A stretch of DNA of 64,000 nucleotides, taken from Maribellus sediminis. Lineage in GTDB: Bacteria > Bacteroidota > Bacteroidia > Bacteroidales > Prolixibacteraceae. The position numbers and the translations under genes were made by a program. The DNA is taken from NCBI RefSeq assembly GCF_011799805.1, contig NZ_WXUB01000001.1, positions 1,550,001 through 1,614,000 on the forward strand. Direction: 5' to 3'. The first letter of the stretch is position 1. Each line of letters opens with the position of its first letter. The notes under the pieces were generated by a model that was given only the letters and a program-made list of their open reading frames with translations, had not been told where the DNA came from and did no database searches. Positions 46,740 through 55,370 of this stretch are shown here, in pieces.

Positions 46740-48308
46740 TTATTGCGTTTTGAATATTTCATTGTACCTCAATTCAATCTGCTTAACTTCGGTTTCGGAT
46801 AAAGCTTCAAACTCTTTTTCTCTGGCTCGTTTAGAAAGTTCTCCATTGTTCTGATCCAAGAACCGAACCAATAAAGCAACCATTTTATCCGGCATTTCAA
46901 ATTCATCATCTACAAAACGTTTAAATTCATCGTAATGCCCAAGATAGGATACCTCCGCGGGTATGATATTTTCAATGGTATCGATTACGCAATCGTAAAG
47001 AAATTCAGCTTGAGGAGTGATATCGAAATAACGGTAATAGTCAATTGTATCATTTAATACCTCTATATTATGGTCTGCAGTTTCTCTCCATTCAATGTAG
47101 TCTAGAAGAGGATGAGAATATTTTTCTAATATCATTCGGTAATCATCAATATGGTCCAGTATTGAAGCTGAAACCGGAAATATTATACCCCGTTGTGAGA
47201 AATTCTTCTTAGCCAGAGTGTGATGTATTAAGTATCGATGAATCCTTCCATTCCCGTCTTCAAATGGATGTATAAAAACAAAACCAAATGCTATCATCGA
47301 AGCAGCCAATACTGCATCAAATTCATTTTTTATTAATAGCTTGTTTGTAGCAATCAGACCAGCTATTAAGGTTTCAATATCTTGCCATCTTGCTGAAATG
47401 TGCTCTGGTATAGGCTCTCCTGTAGTTCTGTCATGTTCTCCAACAAAACCTCCCTTTTTTCGAAAACCCATCTCAACGAAGCGATCGTTTTCAATAACGA
47501 TTTGTTGTAGTCGGGCCAATTCTTCAAAACGTAAATCTATACTGCCTGCTTGTCCTATGACTTGTCCCCAGCGGGCAGCACGTTTAGCCTTTGGGCTTTC
47601 TCCTTCTATTTTGAATGAAGCTTTGGAATCTTTCAATAGCAGAAATGAAGAAGCTCGTTGCAAAATATCTTTATGTATATCATTTAGATATAACCTGTTC
47701 TTTTCAGAAAATTGAGTTTGAATGTAATTTTCAAGTTTTGGTGTTTTTCTGATTAGTGGGCAAAATTCCGGAGTTCCGGGAAGATTGTTTATAACTAAAT
47801 GTCGGGAAGATTTTTCTCCCAATACTGCAAATTGAAGTTTTTCATCAACCAAAGGAACATAACTTTTCCGGGAGAGGGCTTCTTTTCCCTCTAACTGCTT
47901 CCCTGTAATCCATTCGATTAAAAACCATATTCTCCTGCTGTATTGACCGGTTGGTTCAATATTAACCAGGTTTTTTAATTGTTCTGCTGAATAATGTTGA
48001 GTAATCTTTCTATATACCAGGAGGTTGATACCTTCATATTTCAGTGCGAAAACCAATTGTTTGTACAAGGCTTCAATTTCTGTCAAATCAGAATTATCCG
48101 CAGGTAGATATGATTTGGGAAGGATTTTCCAATCATCGGTTTCATAGTTTTTATTCTGGTTACATACTAAAGTAATTTGATAAGGAATTGGAATGGGGAG
48201 TCTTAATTTATCGATGATTGCAGCGTAGCCAACGATATGTCCTTTTTCAGGACTCTGTTTCCCATGAAAAACAGGTGCGATCTGAGAAAAATGGGTGCTA
48301 TTGTTCAT
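46740..48308 (-). CDS. Fic-domain protein (AMPylator/nucleotidyl transferase) with inhibitory motif
   Basis: Fic enzymes transfer AMP or a related group to target proteins. The catalytic motif is intact: 'HPFEDGNGRIHR' (H347-R358). Upstream at 231-236 is 'SFKIEG', which fits the (S/T)xxxE(G/N) inhibitory helix of class II Fic proteins, so the enzyme should be auto-inhibited. The N-terminal 200 residues and the C-terminal helical part ('LVRFLDQNNGELSKRAREKE') match the long bacterial Fic family. 522 aa. It is the only complete gene in the cassette between the two ssrA tails. Upstream at 48344-48401 are three repeated motifs that may bind a regulator. No antitoxin-type gene is seen beside it. 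Target unknown. Confidence 0.93.
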   Translation of the reverse strand: MNNSTHFSQIAPVFHGKQSPEKGHIVGYAAIIDKLRLPIPIPYQITLVCNQNKNYETDDWKILPKSYLPADNSDLTEIEALYKQLVFALKYEGINLLVYRKITQHYSAEQLKNLVNIEPTGQYSRRIWFLIEWITGKQLEGKEALSRKSYVPLVDEKLQFAVLGEKSSRHLVINNLPGTPEFCPLIRKTPKLENYIQTQFSEKNRLYLNDIHKDILQRASSFLLLKDSKASFKIEGESPKAKRAARWGQVIGQAGSIDLRFEELARLQQIVIENDRFVEMGFRKKGGFVGEHDRTTGEPIPEHISARWQDIETLIAGLIATNKLLIKNEFDAVLAASMIAFGFVFIHPFEDGNGRIHRYLIHHTLAKKNFSQRGIIFPVSASILDHIDDYRMILEKYSHPLLDYIEWRETADHNIEVLNDTIDYYRYFDITPQAEFLYDCVIDTIENIIPAEVSYLGHYDEFKRFVDDEFEMPDKMVALLVRFLDQNNGELSKRAREKEFEALSETEVKQIELRYNEIFKTQ

Positions 48309-48343
48309 TTTTGTAGAATTTCAAGTGCAATATAAAAATAAAA

Positions 48344-48401
48344 TGGGCGCAGTGCAAGAATTGTGAGCGCATATTGTGTGTTTGTAACTAAAACGAGCGC
48401 A
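48344..48401 (-). promoter_or_regulatory. Fic promoter with three phased repeat motifs
   Basis: On the + strand TGGGCGCA (48344), TGAGCGCA (48364) and CGAGCGCA (48394) share the core G(A/G)GCGCA and are offset by 20 and 30 bp, close to two and three helical turns. On the minus strand a TTG (-33-like) and TATATTGC (-7-like) about 20 nt apart flank the first motif. This looks like an operator overlapping the promoter. Confidence 0.5.
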
Positions 48402-48412
48402 TGTGGAGTGCT

Positions 48413-48560
48413 TTAAATTTTAAGATTGTTCCCAAGAATAAACAAGAATTGTTCAATATTTTCTCCTGTTGTTTCAAGTTCATTTGAAATTTCATTAGCA
48501 TTATAAGGATTAAACAATCGGTTGAAATATGATTCTGAACCCCCGAAACTCGGTGATGTC
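48413..48560 (-). pseudogene. Possible 3' fragment of a lost gene next to ssrA
   Basis: The minus strand reads about 45 codons of plausible coding sequence ('SESYFNRLFNPYNANEISNE', then '...FLFILGNNLKI' and stop) but has no start: the frame runs back into the tmRNA tail. The composition is protein-like. It may be the remains of a gene carried by the original ssrA-integrated island, possibly its integrase, but I do not recognise the family. Confidence 0.3.
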
Positions 48561-48590
48561 GAGGGGTCAGAAGTCATAAAGTGGTGGTCA

Positions 48591-48614
48591 AAAGTGGAGC
48601 TGGCGGGAGTCGAA
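48591..48614 (-). repeat. Attachment-site copy inside the intact tmRNA gene
   Basis: The second copy of the 24-bp direct repeat. It covers the end of the T-arm and the acceptor strand of the tmRNA, so integration here regenerates a functional gene while displacing its old tail to 46613-46636. Confidence 0.85.
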
Positions 48615-48987
48615 CCCGCGTCCAAACGAGGAAGCTACAAGCTTTCTACATGCTTATCCCCAGACTTGATTTTCGAATAAACGCCGGATCAGGGCCACCA
48701 ACGTTTACCTTAGCTCTTTAATTTTCGCAGAAACGCCAGAGCCTCATTTCCACTAGCTTCGATTTACTTGCACCGCCTGATCGGACCGCTTCAAAGCATT
48801 AGCATCCGGGCGATGTCTCGTCCCAAAACCTAGTTTCGGAATTAAGGTAACCTACTTAGTTCGGTTACGCAGCAAGAGCGTAATTATTTTCGCCAATTGT
48901 GGTTTGATCATTATTTTAAAGGGTCAACAACCAAAACCCTGCATGCTTACCTGCCTCTTCTACCCGCTGTCAAAACCAGTCAGCCCC
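48595..48987 (-). ncRNA. ssrA: tmRNA (transfer-messenger RNA)
   Basis: It rescues stalled ribosomes and tags the unfinished protein for degradation. On the minus strand the 5' end GGGGCTGACTGG pairs with the 3' end CCAGCTCC (GGGGCTG with CAGCTCC, one G-U pair), giving a tRNA-like acceptor of seven pairs. The T-arm 'GGGTTCGACTCCC' is present. The tag frame at 48865-48894 encodes GENNYALAA then TAA, the usual Bacteroidota tag. CCA is not encoded. Length about 393 nt. The gene lies downstream of galU and carries the 24-bp repeat that was used as an integration site. Confidence 0.96.
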
Positions 48988-49000
48988 GTAGAATAGTGCG

Positions 49001-49008
49001 CAAATATA
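49001..49008 (-). promoter_or_regulatory. -7 promoter box of ssrA
   Basis: The minus strand reads TATATTTG 14 nt before the mature 5' end, matching TAnnTTTG. No clean -33 TTG was found. RNase P would trim the few extra 5' bases. Confidence 0.6.
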
Positions 49009-49062
49009 AGAAAATCTATTCGATCTCTACACCCTTAAAACGTGAAGTCCGGGTGGCTTGTT

Positions 49063-49932
49063 TCAAAGTTCGCCGGCAAAATCTTTCAACCAGCTTTTTA
49101 ATTCGGCACCAATTTCAGGATCTTTCAATCCAAATTCGATATTGGTTTTCAGGAATCCAAGTTTATTTCCTATGTCGTAACGTTTACCTTTGAATTTCAT
49201 GCCGTACATAGGATGATTTTTAACCATCTCGCGCATGGCGTCGGTCAATTGAATTTCGTTGTTTTTACCCGGCAATGTTGTTTCGAGGTAATCGAAAATT
49301 TCGGGTGTAAACAAGTAGCGACTAGCAACGGCCAGGTTTGATGGCGCTTCTTCCACCGATGGTTTTTCAATCCAGTCGTTGGCTTTTACCACATTATCCG
49401 AAATCGATTCGCCATCTACAACACCATAGCGGCTTACCAGTTCAGGCTTAACTTCTTCGAGCGCAATAACCGAACCTTTTTGCTGGTTATACACATCGAT
49501 GAGCTGCTTGGTAACAGGACCATCTTCGCTCTGAACCAGGGTATCGCCAAGAAGGATCACAAATGGTTCGTTTCCAACATGACACCTGGCATGCAAAATG
49601 GCATCGCCCAGTCCGTTCATTTCTTTTTGCCAGACAAAATGAATGTTGGCCATTTCCGAAATCGCCCGAATTTTTTCAAGCATCTCGAAATTCTCCTTTT
49701 GAGCCAGCGTTTCTTCCAGAACAGGACTTCTGTCGAAGTGTTCCTCGATGGCACGTTTACCTTTCCCGATGATCATTAAAATATCGGTAATGCCACTGGC
49801 AACGGCTTCTTCTACTACATACTGGATAACGGGAGTATCTATAATCGGGATCATTTCCTTTGGCGACGATTTGGTGGCCGGCAAAAACCGGGTACCGTAA
49901 CCTGCTGCAGGAATTACTGCTTTTTTAACCAT
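49063..49932 (-). CDS. galU: UTP-glucose-1-phosphate uridylyltransferase
   Basis: It forms UDP-glucose from glucose-1-phosphate and UTP. The N-terminal nucleotide-binding signature 'AAGYGTRFLPATKSSPKEM' is intact. Further GalU motifs: 'IQYVVEEAVASGITDILMII', 'FVWQKEMNGLGDAILHA' and 'EPFVILLGDTLVQ'. 289 aa is the bacterial length. The start overlaps the end of the glucuronokinase-like gene by 8 nt, which implies coupled expression. That pairing raises the possibility that this enzyme also uses glucuronate-1-phosphate or galactose-1-phosphate; sequence alone cannot show that. Confidence 0.95.
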   Translation of the reverse strand: MVKKAVIPAAGYGTRFLPATKSSPKEMIPIIDTPVIQYVVEEAVASGITDILMIIGKGKRAIEEHFDRSPVLEETLAQKENFEMLEKIRAISEMANIHFVWQKEMNGLGDAILHARCHVGNEPFVILLGDTLVQSEDGPVTKQLIDVYNQQKGSVIALEEVKPELVSRYGVVDGESISDNVVKANDWIEKPSVEEAPSNLAVASRYLFTPEIFDYLETTLPGKNNEIQLTDAMREMVKNHPMYGMKFKGKRYDIGNKLGFLKTNIEFGLKDPEIGAELKSWLKDFAGEL

Positions 49933-50935
49933 TTTTCTTGTTTACTATACTGGGTTTTATCACTTCTATTTCTTTTGCAGCCAGCGCGCTTTTTAGATTT
50001 TCAAACATGTTTTCATCGGCGTAAGTACCAATGATCGCACCGCCTGAACCTGTAAATTTTGCTGATGCTCCAACAGATCTTGCTGTTTCAACCATCTCAA
50101 TATTACCGTCGGAAATGGCAACCAGACTTCTCCGCAGATCAAAATTCTGATTGATGAGATCGTGAATGGCCTCTTGATCGTTTTTATGCAGTGCGTCGCG
50201 ATAGGAGTCGGTCAACCCGATCCATTTCTCCATGGCTTCGTGCACTACTTTCTCGCCAATATTATAACGTGCCCGCAAATTATTGTGCAAGACTTCGGTA
50301 CCTTCCGAAAGGTTTTTCCGGAAAGCAATGTACATATTTTTGAAGTTTTCGGCCTTTAACAACTCGTAGTTGCCGTAACCTTGTTTATCCATTGTGGCCT
50401 TATTGAAATCCATAAAAACGGGTTGTTCATAAGCTTGGGCTACGCGATCCTGCAAACCGGCAGCAATACCCAGTTCAACGGTTTCAACACTTAAAACAAG
50501 ATTGGCCATTACTGCTCGCGGAATGTCAACACCGTAAAACGACATCAAGGCTTTCATACAGGCGGTGATAATGGCACTCGATCCGGCAAGACCAAGACGC
50601 AATGGTATATCGGAATGATAACGGATGGTAAAATTCCGTCCGTCGAGTTTTATATTTTGGCGTTCGCAGTATTCGTAAAATACTTTAATTGCACCTTTCA
50701 GTAAGCGGATTCCACCGTAATATCCTTTCAAATTCACGTTTTCAACCAAATGATGGATACTGTCGAAAGACGTGATATCCATACCCTGCGGATAGATCTT
50801 CAGTTCGGGTGAGTGGTACAGCTGTACGCTGGCTTTAAAATTCGAGAACAAAAAAGCTATGGTTTTCCCATAGTATCCATCCGAGGGATTACCGATAACG
50901 GCAGCCCGCGGGTAGGAGTGTGTTTCTATAATCAT
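49925..50935 (-). CDS. GHMP kinase, closely resembling plant glucuronokinase
   Basis: 336 residues of the GHMP superfamily. The ATP loop is 'IPLRLGLAGSSAII' (110-122) and the C-terminal motif is 'GASAKFTGSGGAIIG'. Several segments match plant glucuronokinase as I recall it: 'VIGNPSDGYYGKTIAF', 'GYYGGIRLL', 'GRNFTIRYHSDIP', 'ELGIAAGLQDRVAQAYEQP' and 'GNIEMVETARSVGA'. That enzyme phosphorylates D-glucuronate at C1. The overlap with galU fits a two-step salvage of glucuronate (or another sugar acid or galactose) to a UDP-sugar. Alternatives are another C1 sugar kinase of the family. Cytoplasmic; 20 nt after the acyl-CoA synthetase gene. Confidence 0.8.
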   Translation of the reverse strand: MIIETHSYPRAAVIGNPSDGYYGKTIAFLFSNFKASVQLYHSPELKIYPQGMDITSFDSIHHLVENVNLKGYYGGIRLLKGAIKVFYEYCERQNIKLDGRNFTIRYHSDIPLRLGLAGSSAIITACMKALMSFYGVDIPRAVMANLVLSVETVELGIAAGLQDRVAQAYEQPVFMDFNKATMDKQGYGNYELLKAENFKNMYIAFRKNLSEGTEVLHNNLRARYNIGEKVVHEAMEKWIGLTDSYRDALHKNDQEAIHDLINQNFDLRRSLVAISDGNIEMVETARSVGASAKFTGSGGAIIGTYADENMFENLKSALAAKEIEVIKPSIVNKKNG

Positions 50936-50955
50936 TGTTTTGTCTTTTGGCTTTC

Positions 50956-52860
50956 TTATTTATTCCAGGCCTCAACGGCTTTAAGGTTCATTTCGTTTTC
51001 TATGTTTTTAGCTGCAGGTGTATAAAGGAATTCAAGTTCGGCGGCAAATCCTTCGGTAACTTTACCGCGAACCATTTTCATGGTAGCATTCAGCATTTTG
51101 TTATCGGTTGAGAATGCGTAAGGCAAAATGGCAACCGTTGCCGGCAACCAGCGTTCGGGGAACATTCCTGCGTATTTACCTCCTTTTTTGTACTCCTGTA
51201 ATTCCTGTTGAATGATGGCTATCGTTTCTTTGTTTCCTTCAGCGGAACCTTTCTCAATTCCTCGGTTTTTCAGTTCGCGGTTGATGGCATCAATGTCGGG
51301 AACAATCATTCCCACAGTGTACGGATTTTGGTTGTTGTAAAGCATTACCTGCTGAATATATGGAGACTGGTCAACAACGGCTTCCTCGATTCCTTCGGGA
51401 CTGTATTTTTCCCCATCGTTACCAATCAGCAGACTTTTAAAACGGCCCAGTACATAAAGAAAACCATCTTTTCCCATGTAACCCATATCGCCGGTATGCA
51501 GCCAACCGTCTTTTAAGGTTTCGGCTGTGGCAGTCGGGTTGTTCCAATACCCCAGCATCACATTGTCGCCTTTAACAACAATTTCTCCTTTTTCGCCAAT
51601 TGGTAGTTCTTTACCGTCTTCATCCAGAATTTTAAGTTCGAGGTCTTTTACCAATTTTCCCGAAGAGCCGAATTTAACATCATGCGGCACATTCGACGAA
51701 ATAACAGGTGAAGCCTCAGTAAGCCCGTATCCCTGGCAGATTGGCATCCCGATAGCATAGAAATATTTTTGAAGTTCCACATCGAGCAGAGCACCTCCTC
51801 CGATAAAGAATTCCATATTGCCACCAAATCCTTCACGAATTTTTGTGAACAGAATTTTATCAAAAATCCAGTACAGCGGTTTCAGGAAAAAGCGCAATCC
51901 TTTTCCCCGGTTATTTCCGTAGCCGTTATGGGCATAGGCAACTTTTAGTGCAAACTCGTATAACTTGTAAAGCGTATTCCCTTTTTTACGAATTCCAGCC
52001 TCAATATTTTTCTTGAAAGTTTTGGAGTAAGCCGGTACACTCATCATAAGCGATGGCTTAATTTCCTGAATATTTTTAGGAATATTTTTTAGCGTTTCGA
52101 GCGGAGAATTTCCAACTTCAACCGATGCAATGCTTGCGCCTTTATACATAAATACATAAAGACAGGTAGTGTGCGCAAAAGCATGATCCCACGGAAGGAT
52201 AGCCAGCGTGATCCATTCGGTTTTTAGGTGCATCAGCGAATTCGACTGTACAACATTTGCCGCATAATTCAATTGCGACAACATGATGCCTTTGGGATCG
52301 GCAGTGGTTCCCGAAGTGTAGGAAATATTGGCTACATCATCAGGTTGAACGGCTTTCCAAACGGCCTCCACTTTTTCCGGATTTTCTTTGCGGTATTTTG
52401 CGCCGTCTTTCACAATCTTACGGTAATCGAGGTCATTGTCACCCGGATTTTCTTTTCCGTCGAGATAAATTACTTTTTCAAGATCGGGCAACTGTTCGCG
52501 AATGGCCTCAACTTTATAGGCATGCTGTTTCGAAACAAAAATGTACTTGCTTCCGCTATGCTGGAGCCTGAAAGCCAACTCATTGTCCTGTAGCCGGATG
52601 GAGAGCGGAACATTTGTTCCACCGGCATACAACATTCCCAGTTCGCTGATGATCCAGTCGTTTCGTCCATCAGCTATTAGTCCGGCACGATCGCCTTTTT
52701 TGAAACCCATTTGTATCAGCCCTGCAGCCAGGTCCAATACTTTTTCATGCGTTTCCTTGTAGGTAGTGCCTTCATACTTATCAGTGGTTTTCTCCCACAG
52801 GTAAAAATTATCGGGGTAATTAGCTACGGCGGTTTCAAATAATTCGATAATGGTTTTCAT
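50956..52860 (-). CDS. Long-chain acyl-CoA synthetase (AMP-forming)
   Basis: It activates fatty acids to acyl-CoA through an acyl-adenylate. The AMP-binding loop is 'ISYTSGTTADPKGIMLS', followed by 'GYGLTEASPVISSN' and 'DGWLHTGDMGYMGKDGFLYV' plus 'GRFKSLLIGNDGEKYSP', the motifs of the FadD/FAA family. 634 aa; the ATG at 52860 is chosen over an upstream in-frame codon because it gives the standard N-terminus 'MKTIIELFETAVANYPDNF'. It is first in a minus-strand operon with the GHMP kinase and galU; there is no obvious metabolic link between them beyond co-transcription. Confidence 0.93.
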   Translation of the reverse strand: MKTIIELFETAVANYPDNFYLWEKTTDKYEGTTYKETHEKVLDLAAGLIQMGFKKGDRAGLIADGRNDWIISELGMLYAGGTNVPLSIRLQDNELAFRLQHSGSKYIFVSKQHAYKVEAIREQLPDLEKVIYLDGKENPGDNDLDYRKIVKDGAKYRKENPEKVEAVWKAVQPDDVANISYTSGTTADPKGIMLSQLNYAANVVQSNSLMHLKTEWITLAILPWDHAFAHTTCLYVFMYKGASIASVEVGNSPLETLKNIPKNIQEIKPSLMMSVPAYSKTFKKNIEAGIRKKGNTLYKLYEFALKVAYAHNGYGNNRGKGLRFFLKPLYWIFDKILFTKIREGFGGNMEFFIGGGALLDVELQKYFYAIGMPICQGYGLTEASPVISSNVPHDVKFGSSGKLVKDLELKILDEDGKELPIGEKGEIVVKGDNVMLGYWNNPTATAETLKDGWLHTGDMGYMGKDGFLYVLGRFKSLLIGNDGEKYSPEGIEEAVVDQSPYIQQVMLYNNQNPYTVGMIVPDIDAINRELKNRGIEKGSAEGNKETIAIIQQELQEYKKGGKYAGMFPERWLPATVAILPYAFSTDNKMLNATMKMVRGKVTEGFAAELEFLYTPAAKNIENEMNLKAVEAWNK

Positions 52861-53000
52861 AATGCAGCACAATTTTAGTTCGAAATAAACCGGTCGCGAA
52901 GATACATGACTCGTTTTATTTTACACTTTTTAGAATGAAAAATTCAGTTAGACGAAATCAAAAATAGTAAAAAGGAGCTTGCATTAATCTACTTACGACC

Positions 53001-53025
53001 ATAAAAAATGCCCTTTCGGGCATTT
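53001..53025 (-). terminator. Rho-independent terminator after galM
   Basis: On the minus strand AAATGCCC / GGGCATTT with a 4-nt loop runs into six T. It lies 5 nt beyond the galM stop. Confidence 0.9.
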
Positions 53026-53029
53026 CAAT

Positions 53030-54067
53030 TTATTCAGTAATAAATTTATAGACAGTTTTTTGGTCGTAAATTTCTCCTGGCTTTAACAGCGTAGTAGGAA
53101 ATTTACGGTGGTGAACTGAATCGGGGAAGTGTTGTGTTTCCAGTGCCACTCCCGAGAATTTACCAAATCTCTTTTTGCCGTCAATTGTAAGCTCCGGATT
53201 CCAGTAGCCGGTGTACAATTGAATGCCTGGCTGCGTGGTGTACACTTCAACTTTCCTTCCGCTTTGCGCTTCCGATAAGGCACCTACATATTCCAGTTCG
53301 TTGGGTTCATTGTCGAAAACATAGTTGTCGTCGTAGCCCATCTCCAGACCAGCTGCACCCAGTTTTCGCGGCGTGTTAAAATCATAAGCAGTACCCACAA
53401 CAGGAATGATTTTGCCTGTTGGAATCTGATCGATCATTTCGGTCATTTTGGTAGCAGTGAGTTCCAACTCGTGATTCAAAACATTTTCTTTAAAGGCACT
53501 CAGGTTGAAGTAAGTGTGGTTTGTCAGGTTAACCACAGTGGTTTTATCTGTTTCAGCATAATACTGAATTCCAAGTTCATTTTCCTTATTTAAGGTGTAG
53601 ATGCAGGTAACTTTTAGGTTTCCCGGGTAATTCTCTTCACCGTCAGGACTCAAATAAGTTAGCTTTACACCAACTTCGCCGGCTTCTTCAATGATTTCAG
53701 CATCGAACAATTTACGGTCGAAACCAATGTTTCCGCCATGCAGGCTGTTTGGGCCGTTATTTATGGCTAACTGATATTTTTCTCCGTTAATTTCGAGTTC
53801 TCCTTTTGCTATTCGGTTGCCGAACCGTCCGATAATCGCGCCAAAATACGGGTAGCTTCCCAGGTATTCGTCGCTCAGGTAAGTTTCGAGTTTTTCGAAG
53901 CCACAAACCACATTGTCGATACTGCCATTTTTATTGGGCATATCTACAGCTGTAATAATTGCTCCGTAATTAGTTATTTTAATAGTAATGTTATCGTTGC
54001 TAAGTGTGAAAAGTTTTGCTTCTGTTCCGTCTTTAAGTGTTCCAAATGTTGAAGTTGTAATATTCAT
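53030..54067 (-). CDS. galM: Aldose 1-epimerase (galactose mutarotase)
   Basis: It interconverts alpha- and beta-D-galactose so that galactokinase can act. The catalytic and binding residues are in 'NGPNSLHGGNIGFDR' (His), 'VVNLTNHTYFNLS' (His), 'GYDDNYVFDN' (Asp) and 'GVALETQHFPDS' (general base Glu). 345 aa with no signal peptide: cytoplasmic. It is divergent from the GntR-type regulator and galK across a 249-nt gap, so the set forms a galactose regulon. Confidence 0.95.
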   Translation of the reverse strand: MNITTSTFGTLKDGTEAKLFTLSNDNITIKITNYGAIITAVDMPNKNGSIDNVVCGFEKLETYLSDEYLGSYPYFGAIIGRFGNRIAKGELEINGEKYQLAINNGPNSLHGGNIGFDRKLFDAEIIEEAGEVGVKLTYLSPDGEENYPGNLKVTCIYTLNKENELGIQYYAETDKTTVVNLTNHTYFNLSAFKENVLNHELELTATKMTEMIDQIPTGKIIPVVGTAYDFNTPRKLGAAGLEMGYDDNYVFDNEPNELEYVGALSEAQSGRKVEVYTTQPGIQLYTGYWNPELTIDGKKRFGKFSGVALETQHFPDSVHHRKFPTTLLKPGEIYDQKTVYKFITE

Positions 54068-54289
54068 AACAATAATGCTTTAAATTCCGATTTTATTGAT
54101 AAATGCGGTGTAAGATATTTCTTTTTTACAATTTGCAGTTTAAATTTTCTGAAATAAATGGTTTCTTTTCTGATTGATTTCAGCATTTGACCGCATGAAA
54201 TTCAATGCCCTACAAATTTGCAAAAAAAGAAAAACCAACTGGTGGGTACTGGTGGTGTTGTAGAGCATATTTTTATTCCTTAAAACTTC

Positions 54290-54297
54290 TATTTTTG
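54290..54297 (+). promoter_or_regulatory. -7 promoter box for the GntR-galK operon
   Basis: TATTTTTG matches TAnnTTTG, 19 nt before the ATG at 54317; no good -33 element is seen. Nearby (54239-54255) ACTGGTGG occurs twice, a possible operator half-site pair. No gene was found in 54068-54316. Confidence 0.4.
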
Positions 54298-54316
54298 TAC
54301 TCACCAAATCTGATTT

Positions 54317-55324
54317 ATGGTAGCTAAACGTATTATTCATATCGATCCAAAATCATCGAAACCCAAGTATCGGCAAATCATCGATTCGATATTTACGGCC
54401 ATTGAAAAACGATGGTTAAAAAAGGGCGATAAAATACCATCGATAAACCAGATTTGTGCCAACTTCAACCTCAGTCGCGATACGGTAATGGTGGCGTTTA
54501 ACGAATTAAAAGCGAAGGGTATCATTCTCAGCCAGCCGGGGAAGGGCTACTACATTGCCAGCACCGAAATTCAGCTTGAAGAGAAGGTTTTTGTTTTGTT
54601 CGACGAGTTGAATGCGTTTAAGGAAGACCTTTACAACGGACTGATGAACGAATTGAAAGGGAAGGCCTATGTTGATGTTTACTTTCATCATTTCAATTAT
54701 AAGGTTTTCAAAAATCTGATTGCCGAGAGTATAGGTAAGTATACTTCGTATGTGATTATGCCTGCTTCTTTCGATAACATCGGTCACCTGCTGACCAAGT
54801 TGCCGAATGATAAAGTTTATATACTCGACCGTATGAAAAAGGAGCTTAAAAACTATTCGGTGGTTTATCAGGATTTTGAGCAGGACCTTTACAATGCGAT
54901 GACCGAAGGAAAGTCAATTCTGAAAAAATACAGAAAACTGGTTTTCGTCAATCCCGGAGGTAAGGAGCCTGTTGAACGGACGGCAGGTTTCGAGAAATTC
55001 TGCAAAGAGAACGAAATCGCTTATGAAGTGGTGAAAAGCCTGAATAGTGCCAATCCGTCGATGTACGAAGCCTATTTTATTATTTCTGATCGCGAATTGG
55101 TGGAAGTGATAAAACTGGCTAAAAAATACAAGTACAAACTGGGCAAACGTTTTGGAATTGTTTCGTTTAACGACACTACCCTGAAGGAAGTGGTTGCAGG
55201 TGGTATAACAACCATTTCAACCGACTTTAACGAAATGGGGCAGACCCTGGCGCAAATGGTATTGAACAAGAAAAAGGGTCAGGTTAGAAATCCGTCGAAA
55301 TTGATTGTTAGAAGCAGCCTGTAA
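54317..55324 (+). CDS. GntR-type HTH regulator with LacI-like sugar-binding domain
   Basis: The N-terminal winged helix (about 10-75: 'PKYRQIIDSIFTAIEKRWLK', 'NLSRDTVMVAFNELKAKGII') is fused to a periplasmic-binding-protein-like sensor (about 90-335: 'YVIMPASFDNIGHLLTKLPN', 'VYILDRMKKEL', 'GKRFGIVSFNDTTLKEVVAG', 'ITTISTDFNEMGQTLAQMVL'). This arrangement is that of AraR-type repressors that respond to a sugar. 335 aa. It is 46 nt upstream of galK in the same direction and divergent from galM, so a galactose-responsive repressor is likely; arabinose cannot be excluded. Confidence 0.92.
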   Translation: MVAKRIIHIDPKSSKPKYRQIIDSIFTAIEKRWLKKGDKIPSINQICANFNLSRDTVMVAFNELKAKGIILSQPGKGYYIASTEIQLEEKVFVLFDELNAFKEDLYNGLMNELKGKAYVDVYFHHFNYKVFKNLIAESIGKYTSYVIMPASFDNIGHLLTKLPNDKVYILDRMKKELKNYSVVYQDFEQDLYNAMTEGKSILKKYRKLVFVNPGGKEPVERTAGFEKFCKENEIAYEVVKSLNSANPSMYEAYFIISDRELVEVIKLAKKYKYKLGKRFGIVSFNDTTLKEVVAGGITTISTDFNEMGQTLAQMVLNKKKGQVRNPSKLIVRSSL

Positions 55325-55370
55325 AATTGAAATAAATATATAAATCAATAAAAATTAATAAGAGAACATT

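Noticed and set aside
54239-54255. ACTGGTGG direct repeat as the GntR-type operator
   Set aside because: Short, low-complexity G/T sequence with no symmetry; mentioned only as a possibility.
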